Origin: Pedobacter sp.
Lineage (GTDB): Bacteria > Bacteroidota > Bacteroidia > Sphingobacteriales > Sphingobacteriaceae
Direction of reading: 5' to 3'
DNA: 5,498 bases
Assembly: GCA_004295885.1 (NCBI GenBank)
Contig: SEDG01000182.1
Coordinates: 1 to 5,498 of the forward strand
Below are positions 1 through 5,498 of this stretch, piece after piece. A model generated the notes under the pieces. That model had not been told where the DNA came from. It worked only from the letters and a program-made list of their open reading frames with translations, and did not search any database. Both the position numbers and the translations under genes were made by a program. Within the stretch, counting starts at the first letter, position 1. Every line of letters begins with the position of its first letter.

Positions 1-377
1 CACAAGCTGTTAAAACTGGTACAAAATTGGTAAATGATCCAGCGTACGCAAAGCTGATGAAAGAATACATGATTAAACAAAGTGAACTAAAAACAGGTAC
101 CTTAGGGATTGCAGTTGCAGGTAAAACTGGTACGCCAGAGCGGATTTGGAAAAAACAACAGATTAACGACGGTTGGTATGTGTTCTTTGCACCAACAGCT
201 AATGGCAAAGGAAACATCGTGGTATGCGTTCGAATAGAAGCGACCAAGGGATCATCTGATGCAGTGAGGTTAGCGGGTAAACATATTATTCCTTTTTTAA
301 AAGAAGGAGGATATGTGAAAAGTATTGTCCCTGCAAGCGAACCTGTCGATCAACCCATATTATCTTATCCCAACTAA
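1..377 (+). CDS. Penicillin-binding protein, transpeptidase domain, C-terminal fragment (5' end outside the window)
   Basis: This is the end of a class B-type penicillin-binding protein, a periplasmic D,D-transpeptidase that cross-links peptidoglycan. The frame is open from base 3, so the gene starts upstream; the TTG at 27 is not a real start. About 124 residues are visible. The catalytic third motif is the K-T-G-T of VAGKTGTPE (bases 123-134), preceded by the helix and ...TGTLGIA segment that usually leads into it in FtsI/PBP2-like enzymes. After it comes the expected strand WYVFFAPTA and a closing helix ending near IIPFLKEGGY, then a short proline-containing tail. The SxxK and SxN motifs lie outside the window. 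The FHA gene begins 5 bases after the stop, so the two are probably one operon. The partner is likely a SEDS glycosyltransferase (FtsW/RodA type) encoded upstream, which is inference. The subtype cannot be fixed from this fragment. Confidence 0.88.
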   Translation, partial: QAVKTGTKLVNDPAYAKLMKEYMIKQSELKTGTLGIAVAGKTGTPERIWKKQQINDGWYVFFAPTANGKGNIVVCVRIEATKGSSDAVRLAGKHIIPFLKEGGYVKSIVPASEPVDQPILSYPN

Positions 378-382
378 CTAAA

Positions 383-1183
383 ATGAAAATGATATTTGAT
401 TTGTTTAAAAGTGGTACAAATGCCCGCCCAGACGATGTGAAAGGGATTAGGCACGCCTTGCTTCAATTTATAAAGCAAGAATTGCAGAAAGCAGAAGGAG
501 GGGAAGGGGCAAATATTAAAGGGCTAAGCATTTATATAAACTGTACTTCCACAGAGCGACAAGTTTTCGAAGCAGCCATTTATAAAGATGAACCAGAACA
601 ATTAAGATCAGAAATACAGCGCATCAGCGATGATTATTCACTTGACTTGCCTATAAACTGGGTGTTGACACAAACCTTTGATGAGCCTTTTCCAGAAGAA
701 GCTGTAGTTATGACTAATCTACCAGTTGCCTTATTTATCAAAACCAATTCACATTTTGTGAAACTAAGCGCAACAGCTTATATAAAGGCTTTAAGCGGCA
801 AAACCATGTTGCCCATTTATCAATTGACTTCGGAAGCGGGTCGTTTTAATATTGGTAGAGATGAAAAAGCACAATCTGATGAAGGATATTTTCGTACAAA
901 TCATATTGCCTTCCCATCAGATAGTGATGATGAACGCAATAAATATATCAGCAGGCAACATGCACACATCGAATGGAATAAAAATCTAGCCAAATTCATG
1001 ATTTTTGCAGATGAAGGTGGAGTTCCACCCCGCAACAAGGTGAAGGTACGTTCAGCCTTGACTGAAAAGATATTGAAATTACATGCCGTTCAAATCGGGC
1101 AGGAGTTAGAAGAAGGTGACCAGATCATCTTAGGAGAATCTGTAGTATTAGAGTTTAGCTATCAACCACAAGGCAATGAGTAA
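383..1183 (+). CDS. FHA domain protein with a separate N-terminal domain
   Basis: A 266-residue soluble protein with no signal peptide or membrane segment. The C-terminal part (about residues 143-260) is a forkhead-associated domain, which binds phosphothreonine peptides. Visible motifs are FNIGRD (Gly158-Arg159) and SRQH (Ser190 to His193), followed by N218. The usual Asn-Gly pair is Asn-Lys here, and about 20 mostly polar and acidic residues separate the GR and SRxH motifs (around 165-187), longer than in a minimal FHA domain. Residues 18-120 form a predicted alpha/beta domain: a helix around 20-38, then strands near 47-53 and 61-67, then a helix around 70-83. I do not recognise it firmly, but the layout recalls the N-terminal domain (DUF3662) of actinobacterial FhaA. 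The start is ATG 383; ATG 389 is possible and would lose only two residues. The stop lies inside the kinase gene, which it overlaps by 8 bases. It probably reads phosphorylation made by that kinase. Confidence 0.9.
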   Translation: MKMIFDLFKSGTNARPDDVKGIRHALLQFIKQELQKAEGGEGANIKGLSIYINCTSTERQVFEAAIYKDEPEQLRSEIQRISDDYSLDLPINWVLTQTFDEPFPEEAVVMTNLPVALFIKTNSHFVKLSATAYIKALSGKTMLPIYQLTSEAGRFNIGRDEKAQSDEGYFRTNHIAFPSDSDDERNKYISRQHAHIEWNKNLAKFMIFADEGGVPPRNKVKVRSALTEKILKLHAVQIGQELEEGDQIILGESVVLEFSYQPQGNE

Positions 1184-2561
1184 AATTTTTACCATAGCAG
1201 AAGGGCTGCAAAATTTAGGTGCCTTAAGAACTGGCGGACAAGGATCTGTTTACAAAGGAATGCGGATGGGGCCAATTTATTCGGCCATTAAACTGATTCC
1301 TACCCCAATTTTTGTGGAGGATGAGAGCGATAAAAACTACCTAAACTTCATCAATGAAGTGACAAAGCTAAAGCATGTAAATGAAAAGCCGAGTCCGAAC
1401 GTTGTTAAGATATTAAGCTCTGGTATTACCGAAAGCGGGTCATTTCCCTTTATTGAAATGGAATACATTGACGGACCTGAGTTAAGTGAGCTGCTATCAC
1501 CGCCAAATCAAAAAGTATTTTCAATAAAGGAGTTGTTAAAGGTCACCGAACAATTAGCAGCTGCAATTGCTCACTGCCATCTCGTTGGCGTAAAACATGG
1601 TGATATCAAGAGCAATAACGTAAAGTACAATGTGCATACCGCTAATTATGTGCTATTGGATTTCGGACTTGCCATCATGAGTGAAGAGCAACGAAGAACA
1701 AGTATTCGCCACGCCGGGGCGATAGAATTCATGGCTCCAGAACAGCACGAAGGCAAAATGTTGTTTCAATCTGATATCTATAGTTATGGCATCATCTTGT
1801 ATGAACTTTTAGCTGGGCAAGTTCCCTTTCCACTAGAAGGCAGTGGTGATACAGGTCGCAATATAGTGATGATTGGGCACTTGGAAAAACAGGTGCCGGA
1901 TGTCATGTCACTTCGCAGGCAAAACCTTGTAGCTGAAGTTTCCAATGAAGTATTGCAAAATGAAATGCAAGTTCCGCAATGGCTAATTCAAATAGTTGAT
2001 CGCTGTTTGCAGAAAAACCCAACCGACCGCTATGCAAACGGAATGGAGCTATATGAGGCAGTAACCAATGGACTTTTGTTGGCAGGACAATATGATAAAG
2101 TAAGCGAGTATGGTGGCCCAGGGGAATCGCTTCGACTAGCGGCAGCAGAAAAAGAATTGCGTGAAAGGAATGTTATACTGGAGAAAGAATTAACATTGTT
2201 GAGACCCTTAGCTGCCGAAGCAGGCATAAAATATGACGAAAACAATGGTATCTACCAACGCGGAAATTATATTCGAGCGCCAAAAACGGCCTTTGTCGGT
2301 TTAGCTACCATGTGTGCAGTTTTGATCGCTTTTTTGAGCTATAGTGCATTCACAAAAAAAGAGTCAACTGTTCCGGTTCAGGTTGTGCCACCTTATGAAT
2401 CACCTCTCATCACCTATGGTAAACAATATCAACAAAAACTTTTAAAAGCAAGAGAAGATAGTATTGCGAAGGTCCGATTAGCGGAAAACCTGAAGGCGGC
2501 TGAGTTGAAAAACCAAGAGACCAAGAAGAAGAAACGGAAAAAATTCCTTGGAATATTTTAA
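1176..2561 (+). CDS. Membrane-anchored Hanks-type serine/threonine protein kinase
   Basis: A 461-residue kinase that transfers phosphate from ATP to Ser/Thr of partner proteins. Residues 14-297 are a complete kinase domain: glycine loop TGGQGSVYKG (19-28), ATP lysine K39 in SAIK, helix C glutamate E61, catalytic HGDIKSNN (D143, N148), DFG (162-164), APE (187-189), D200 in SDIYSYG, and the late arginine R285. The HRD arginine is Gly, so this is a non-RD kinase. Residues 318-345 look like a charged coiled coil. A single membrane helix spans about 371-392, placing the kinase in the cytoplasm and a 69-residue tail outside. The tail is strongly basic (17 Lys/Arg against 7 Asp/Glu), contains an E/K/A-rich helix and ends in KKKKRKKFLGIF; there are no PASTA repeats. 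The start overlaps the FHA gene, implying translational coupling. It is the last gene before a strong terminator. Phosphorylation of the FHA protein or the PBP is inference. Confidence 0.95.
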   Translation: MSKIFTIAEGLQNLGALRTGGQGSVYKGMRMGPIYSAIKLIPTPIFVEDESDKNYLNFINEVTKLKHVNEKPSPNVVKILSSGITESGSFPFIEMEYIDGPELSELLSPPNQKVFSIKELLKVTEQLAAAIAHCHLVGVKHGDIKSNNVKYNVHTANYVLLDFGLAIMSEEQRRTSIRHAGAIEFMAPEQHEGKMLFQSDIYSYGIILYELLAGQVPFPLEGSGDTGRNIVMIGHLEKQVPDVMSLRRQNLVAEVSNEVLQNEMQVPQWLIQIVDRCLQKNPTDRYANGMELYEAVTNGLLLAGQYDKVSEYGGPGESLRLAAAEKELRERNVILEKELTLLRPLAAEAGIKYDENNGIYQRGNYIRAPKTAFVGLATMCAVLIAFLSYSAFTKKESTVPVQVVPPYESPLITYGKQYQQKLLKAREDSIAKVRLAENLKAAELKNQETKKKKRKKFLGIF

Positions 2562-2596
2562 TACTAAGTAGGATATTGAAACTATAAACAGACAAG

Positions 2597-2633
2597 AAAA
2601 ACCGCTCATGTAAATCTACATGAGCGGTTTTTT
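2597..2633. terminator. Strong intrinsic terminator, probably bidirectional
   Basis: A perfect 16-bp inverted repeat (2597-2612 paired with 2617-2632) with loop AATC. The core is ACCGCTCATGTA and its complement. It is flanked by five A on the left and six T on the right, so it has a U tract for plus-strand transcripts of the kinase operon. Read on the minus strand it ends in a five-T run, so it can also stop transcripts coming from the oxidoreductase gene. It sits 35 bases after the kinase stop, between convergent genes. Confidence 0.92.
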
Positions 2634-2644
2634 ACGATAAAGGG

Positions 2645-2667
2645 AATTGATGGTCTTTCCATCGATT
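2645..2667. other. Second small hairpin in the convergent intergenic region
   Basis: An imperfect inverted repeat: GATGG (2649-2653), loop TCTTT, CCATC (2659-2663), extended outward by one G-U pair and three A-T pairs to a 9-bp stem. It lies 36 bases past the stop of the minus-strand oxidoreductase. No T tract follows it on either strand, so it is not a classic terminator. It may protect the 3' end of the oxidoreductase transcript or be chance. Confidence 0.3.
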
Positions 2668-2702
2668 GGACTTTGCTAATATCGGTTTCCACCTGATTAA
2701 AC

Positions 2703-3524
2703 CTAGTTTTTTATCCACATCCCCGACTTGGCGGCATTGATAGCGTAATCTTCGAAGGACCTAGGCTTACGTCCTAAAACTTCCTCGATATGATCGGTGA
2801 TGAATTCATTTCTTCCATCCAAAACTTCAGTAAATAAGTATTGCACAAGCCAAATAACATCTTCAGGGTAGTGATGCTGTCGCATCCCATCTAGGTAATC
2901 TGCCAAAGGAATTTCAATACACGTTACATGAAAACCAGCTGCCTCCGATACCTTGTCTGCACAGCGCTTAAATGATAATAATTCAGGACCGGTCAAGGAA
3001 TAGATTTTGTTTTTATGTTTGTCATTCAAAAGGCAATCAACAACCACATCTGCAATGTCATCTGCATCTACAAACGGCTCTAGTGCTTCAATTTGAGGTA
3101 CAACCAGTTCCCCTTGCAGTATGCCATCAGTAAAAAAGCTCTCACTAAAGTTTTGCATGAACCAGCTAGCCCTAACTATCGAAAAGTCTACACCAGAGTT
3201 GATCAATTCGTTTTCACAACGTTCGGCTTCTTTTTCTCCTCTACCAGAAAGTAACACCATTTTTTTAACATCGTGCTGCGATGCTAGCTTTACAAAGTTG
3301 CGGATGGTTTCTACTGCAGACGGTACGGCCAAATCTGGTTGAAAAGTGATATAAACTTTTTCTATTCCATCCAAAGCCATACCCCAAGTCTCTGGTTTTT
3401 CCCAGTCGAAAGGTATTTCAGTGCTCCTAGAAGATGCCCTAACATCAATGTTTAAATTTTTAAGTTTATCAGTTACGCGTCTACCGGTTTTACCATTGGC
3501 GCCAATTACAAGAATTTTGCTCAT
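2703..3524 (-). CDS. NmrA-like NAD(P)-binding oxidoreductase (atypical short-chain dehydrogenase)
   Basis: A 273-residue cytosolic protein of the NmrA/quinone oxidoreductase 2-like group of atypical SDRs. The N-terminus is a Rossmann fold: MSKILVIGANGKTGR contains GxxGxxG (Gly8, Gly11, Gly14), and the second strand ends in RASSRS, whose arginines suit NADP(H). LLSGRGEKEAE (91-101) and the following SIVRASWFMQNF are typical of the group and replace the usual SDR YxxxK catalytic pair. The C-terminus RKPRSFEDYAINAAKSGMW is also characteristic. The substrate is unknown; relatives act as quinone reductases or as redox sensors without catalysis. I chose ATG 3524 although the frame stays open to 3599, because the Rossmann strand begins there and a promoter-like element lies between the two starts. 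The gene follows an AraC-family regulator on the same strand, a common Bacteroidota pairing, so control by that regulator is plausible but not shown. Confidence 0.9.
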   Translation of the reverse strand: MSKILVIGANGKTGRRVTDKLKNLNIDVRASSRSTEIPFDWEKPETWGMALDGIEKVYITFQPDLAVPSAVETIRNFVKLASQHDVKKMVLLSGRGEKEAERCENELINSGVDFSIVRASWFMQNFSESFFTDGILQGELVVPQIEALEPFVDADDIADVVVDCLLNDKHKNKIYSLTGPELLSFKRCADKVSEAAGFHVTCIEIPLADYLDGMRQHHYPEDVIWLVQYLFTEVLDGRNEFITDHIEEVLGRKPRSFEDYAINAAKSGMWIKN

Positions 3525-3553
3525 CTTTTTAAATTTTAATTTATAATATGAGT

Positions 3554-3561
3554 CAAAATTA
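3554..3561 (-). promoter_or_regulatory. Predicted Bacteroidota-type -7 promoter element for the oxidoreductase gene
   Basis: On the minus strand the sequence reads TAATTTTG, an exact match to the TAnnTTTG -7 consensus of Bacteroidota primary sigma factors. It lies 30 bases from the ATG at 3524, giving a short AT-rich leader of roughly 20-25 bases. The -33 region about 19 bases upstream is only T-rich (TATTTTA) and lacks a clear TTG, so the promoter may be weak or need an activator. It supports the internal ATG as the true start. Confidence 0.5.
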
Positions 3562-3575
3562 TCGGCTAGTGCCGA
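3562..3575. promoter_or_regulatory. Palindrome in the promoter spacer, candidate operator
   Basis: A perfect 5-bp inverted repeat, TCGGC-TAGT-GCCGA, directly abuts the predicted -7 element in the space between -33 and -7. It is GC-rich in an otherwise AT-rich intergenic region. Such a position suits a regulator site or a small RNA stem. AraC-family proteins more often bind direct repeats, so another regulator is possible. Chance occurrence cannot be excluded. Confidence 0.3.
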
Positions 3576-3648
3576 GCTAAAATAGAATAAACCCGACAAT
3601 GATTATTTCTTATCTACAAATCGAAACAAGCTTAGAAAAACGCTGTGT

Positions 3649-4428
3649 TCAATCTTTTCGTTTGTGCTCAGATGGCTTTGAGCCTGTATACTTTTTAAAA
3701 TCACGGATAAAATGCGACTGGTCAGAAAAGCCATTCGCATAAACTACATCTGTCAGTTTTTTCAATCCTGCTTCAGAAATATGCGCTAAGGAACTTTTGA
3801 ACTGAATAATTTTTGCAAATTGTTTGGGAGAAACACCCACGTAGGCCATGAACAGGCGCTGTAATGTACGTTCACTAACTTCAATTTCTTCAGCAACTTT
3901 TTTTATGTGGATATTTCCGTTGTGGAAAACCATCAAATCAAGGGCTAGCTTAATTTTATGATGAGGATTGGATGATTGTTTAGTGATTTGCTTTTTTAGG
4001 AACTCGGCAATTAACTCTATTTGCATGTCGATAGTAACTGTCGATTCGAGTTTACTTAATAGCGATGAATCGTCTATGGCCTTATCTGCCAAAAAATCGA
4101 AACAGTTATCGTTGAGCTCTTTCGGGTTAAGACCGAAGATCATTTTAACAGTGAATGGATGTAGCTCAAATACAATAACCTTATATGGTGCGTGAAAATG
4201 AATTTCAATGGGTTTAATGGTTTGTCCATATAAAAATAACGGAGACAAAGATTTATCCGAAGGCTTTAATAGGGGTGAAGCTTGGGATTCCCTGTAAAGG
4301 ATGCCTGGATTACCATCAGCGTAAAAAGCCATAACATCTATCTTTCCTTCAAGCTCATTAGTAAAAACTAGAATGTTCTTGACATAGGAGCTTAAGAAAT
4401 CTGGAACTACTATATTTTTTGTATCCAT
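3649..4428 (-). CDS. AraC-family transcriptional regulator
   Basis: A 259-residue DNA-binding regulator. The C-terminal 100 residues are a two-part AraC/XylS DNA-binding domain: first helix-turn-helix around 174-195 (KKVAEEIEVSERTLQRLF, then VGVSPKQF), second around 224-248 (LTDVVYANGFSDQSHFIRDF), closing with the signature KKYTGSKPSEHK. The N-terminal 1-120 segment (opening PDFLSSYVKNILVF, later GQTIKPIEIHF and VIVFELHPFTVKMIFG) resembles the uncharacterised sensing domain common in Bacteroidota AraC proteins (DUF6597-like); its ligand is unknown. No membrane segment is seen, so it is cytoplasmic. It starts 34 bases after the stop of the PchB-like gene with no obvious promoter between, so it is probably co-transcribed with it. 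It lies upstream of the oxidoreductase gene and is the natural candidate to regulate it. Confidence 0.95.
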   Translation of the reverse strand: MDTKNIVVPDFLSSYVKNILVFTNELEGKIDVMAFYADGNPGILYRESQASPLLKPSDKSLSPLFLYGQTIKPIEIHFHAPYKVIVFELHPFTVKMIFGLNPKELNDNCFDFLADKAIDDSSLLSKLESTVTIDMQIELIAEFLKKQITKQSSNPHHKIKLALDLMVFHNGNIHIKKVAEEIEVSERTLQRLFMAYVGVSPKQFAKIIQFKSSLAHISEAGLKKLTDVVYANGFSDQSHFIRDFKKYTGSKPSEHKRKD

Positions 4429-4462
4429 GTGTTTCGTGGAAGAAATGCTTTAGTAAATGCCG

Positions 4463-4759
4463 CTATGACTTTGATTTCCAATGTTCCATTTCTTCATTGA
4501 TAAAATAATTTACTAGGTCTGTATAAATTTTTGCAATCACATCAGGATTTAGACCCTGATCCTTTGCCCACGCTCGTCGCTGAACTAACATAGACGCAAA
4601 TCTATCAGGTGCTTTAACAGTGGTTTCACTGGTTTTAAACTTCGCAGCTGCTTTTACATATTGGTAACGTTTTCCAATCAGGCTAATGATGGTTTGGTCA
4701 AGATGATCAATTTCTGCTCTGATCTCTTGCATATTTGCACAATCTTCTGGATGAATCAT
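4463..4759 (-). CDS. PchB-like isochorismate pyruvate lyase / chorismate mutase (AroQ fold)
   Basis: A 98-residue all-helical protein matching, essentially without gaps, my memory of Pseudomonas PchB, which cleaves isochorismate to salicylate and pyruvate and also has weak chorismate mutase activity. It shares the opening PEDC, then IR..ID..D in helix 1, YVKAA.FK.SE in the active-site loop, AP.R...ML..R..WA and the terminal YFINE...W. The PchB active-site residues R14, R31 and K42 are at the same positions here. PchB Gln90 is Glu90 here (INEEMEHW). The enzyme works as an intertwined dimer in the cytoplasm. No isochorismate synthase gene is in the window, so whether it makes salicylate or prephenate is open. 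The start at 4759 is supported because the conserved PEDC motif begins at residue 4. It lies 49 bases after the arginase-fold gene and 34 before the AraC-family gene, probably in one transcript. Confidence 0.87.
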   Translation of the reverse strand: MIHPEDCANMQEIRAEIDHLDQTIISLIGKRYQYVKAAAKFKTSETTVKAPDRFASMLVQRRAWAKDQGLNPDVIAKIYTDLVNYFINEEMEHWKSKS

Positions 4760-4808
4760 GGATGTGTTATTTTTCTGTTAGACCAAACTAATCAATTATT
4801 AAATAAAT

Positions 4809-5498
4809 TTATAATCTAGCTGCGATTATTGAATTTGACAGGCAAGCTGTAATTTTTTCTGCAATCTCGCCATCATGATCTAGTTGTGGATTGAAAATAG
4901 TGACACTCATCCCCACGATTTTATCAGTCAACAAAAGCCTAGTGAGCAGTTTGCTCGTTTCTTCGAAAGTCAAGCCGCCTGGCAATCGATAATCTACTGC
5001 TGGGTTTTCATCGTCGCTAATCACATCGGTATCAAAATGCAGCCAAAAACCCTCCACTGGTACATTTGCCGTCAAGGCGATGATTTCATCACTAATGCTT
5101 TCAAGTCCATCGATTCTTATTTTATTCAAATCGAAGCATTTAATTGACGTAGTTTTGATGTCTTGCGAACCATAACTTTTCGCTTCTTCTGCATCACGTT
5201 GCCCAATGTGTATTACATTTTCATCCCTAACATAAGGCTTTAGATTATTAATATTGGTCAACACTTCAGGTCCACGACCAGTCACCATAGCTAAGCCCAT
5301 ATCCGCCACTTCACCTGTGGTTGATTTGTCTGGCTGATAAAAATCTGCATGGGCATCGAGATACAGTAAACCATATTCGCCTTTAGCTTTCAGTGCAGGC
5401 ATAATGCCCAATAAAATGGTACAATCGCCACCTAATACTAATTTAAAGTTTTCATTTCTTAGCTCTGCCTCGAGCTGCTCGCATAGGCGGATGGAAAA
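4809..5498 (-). CDS. Arginase/agmatinase-fold (ureohydrolase family) protein, N-terminus outside the window
   Basis: The C-terminal 229 residues of a ureohydrolase-family protein; the frame is open to the right edge, so the TTG at 5411 is not the start. Numbering from the first visible residue: LVLGGDCT (20-27), YLDAHADF (D48, H50, D52), TGEVADMGLAMVTGRGPE (61-78), FDTDV (D156, D158), LPGGLTFEE and SVTIFNP. The four aspartates and H50 give five of the six dimanganese ligands of arginase. The sixth, normally His in GGDH, is Cys26. The catalytic His of the usual HGM motif is absent (VADMG), and the guanidine-contacting Glu before NP is Ile. It therefore belongs to the divergent 'arginase family protein' branch with GGDC, whose substrate I do not know. 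Hydrolysis of arginine itself seems doubtful. It is the first visible gene of the minus-strand cluster. Confidence 0.88.
   Translation of the reverse strand, partial: FSIRLCEQLEAELRNENFKLVLGGDCTILLGIMPALKAKGEYGLLYLDAHADFYQPDKSTTGEVADMGLAMVTGRGPEVLTNINNLKPYVRDENVIHIGQRDAEEAKSYGSQDIKTTSIKCFDLNKIRIDGLESISDEIIALTANVPVEGFWLHFDTDVISDDENPAVDYRLPGGLTFEETSKLLTRLLLTDKIVGMSVTIFNPQLDHDGEIAEKITACLSNSIIAARL

Noticed and set aside
27..29. TTG at 27 as the start of a 116-residue protein
   Set aside because: The frame is open back to the window edge and the domain is clearly cut, so this is an internal Leu codon of the PBP.
11..133. A 12-base repeat (TAAAACTGGTAC at 11-22 and 122-133) and three KTGT tetrapeptides in the PBP fragment
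   Set aside because: All in one coding frame; only the one in VAGKTGTPE fits the catalytic motif. The middle one sits where related PBPs have a GTG-type loop, and the first looks coincidental.
2030..2595. Open frames on the minus strand opposite the end of the kinase gene
   Set aside because: They overlap a well-supported kinase, resemble no known family and have low-complexity Ser/Leu-rich translations typical of antisense shadows.
3121..3342. Plus-strand open frame opposite the oxidoreductase gene
   Set aside because: Antisense to a gene with clear family motifs; no recognisable protein features.
3525..3599. N-terminal extension of the oxidoreductase to 3599
   Set aside because: It would add 25 residues before the Rossmann strand, with no family precedent I know, and contains the likely promoter.
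3968..4195. Plus-strand open frame opposite the AraC-family gene
   Set aside because: Antisense to a convincing regulator; no domain or promoter evidence.
4760..4808. Possible promoter between the arginase-fold and PchB-like genes
   Set aside because: The AT-rich gap contains TTAGTTTG, close to but not matching TAnnTTTG, and no paired -33 element is convincing.
4884..5147. Plus-strand open frame opposite the arginase-fold gene
   Set aside because: Antisense to conserved metal-binding motifs of the real gene; no support of its own.

Overview
This window looks like the chromosome of a member of the Bacteroidota, probably a Pedobacter/Sphingobacteriaceae-like organism. That is inferred from the AT-rich composition, the near absence of Shine-Dalgarno sequences, a Bacteroidota-type TAnnTTTG promoter element, and the protein families present. 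I ran no database search, so the taxonomy is an inference. No tRNA, rRNA, CRISPR array or insertion sequence is visible.

Plus strand, 1-2561: the 3' end of a cell-wall control operon. It holds the C-terminal end of a penicillin-binding transpeptidase (its KTGT active-site motif is visible), then a forkhead-associated (FHA) phosphopeptide-binding protein 5 bases later, then a membrane-anchored Hanks-type Ser/Thr kinase whose start overlaps the FHA gene by 8 bases. The spacing suggests one mRNA with coupled translation. The likely logic is that the kinase phosphorylates partners, the FHA protein reads the phosphothreonine, and peptidoglycan synthesis is an output. This resembles the actinobacterial pknA/pknB-pbpA-rodA-pstP-fha cluster, but the kinase has a short basic tail instead of PASTA repeats.

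2562-2702: convergent intergenic region with a perfect 16-bp stem, 4-base loop terminator that should work in both directions, plus a second, weaker hairpin.

Minus strand, 5498-2703: four genes reading leftwards. An arginase-fold protein runs off the right edge and has atypical metal and substrate residues. It is followed by a PchB-like isochorismate lyase/chorismate mutase of the AroQ fold (49-base gap), an AraC-family regulator (34-base gap), and an NmrA-type NAD(P)-binding oxidoreductase (124-base gap, with its own likely promoter and a palindrome). The first three are probably co-transcribed. The regulator may control the oxidoreductase, but this rests only on position.

The points most worth a second look are the kinase/FHA/PBP module with its unusual kinase tail and FhaA-like FHA layout, the Gln-to-Glu change at the predicted active site of the PchB-like enzyme, and the arginase-fold protein that lacks several residues needed for ordinary guanidine hydrolysis.
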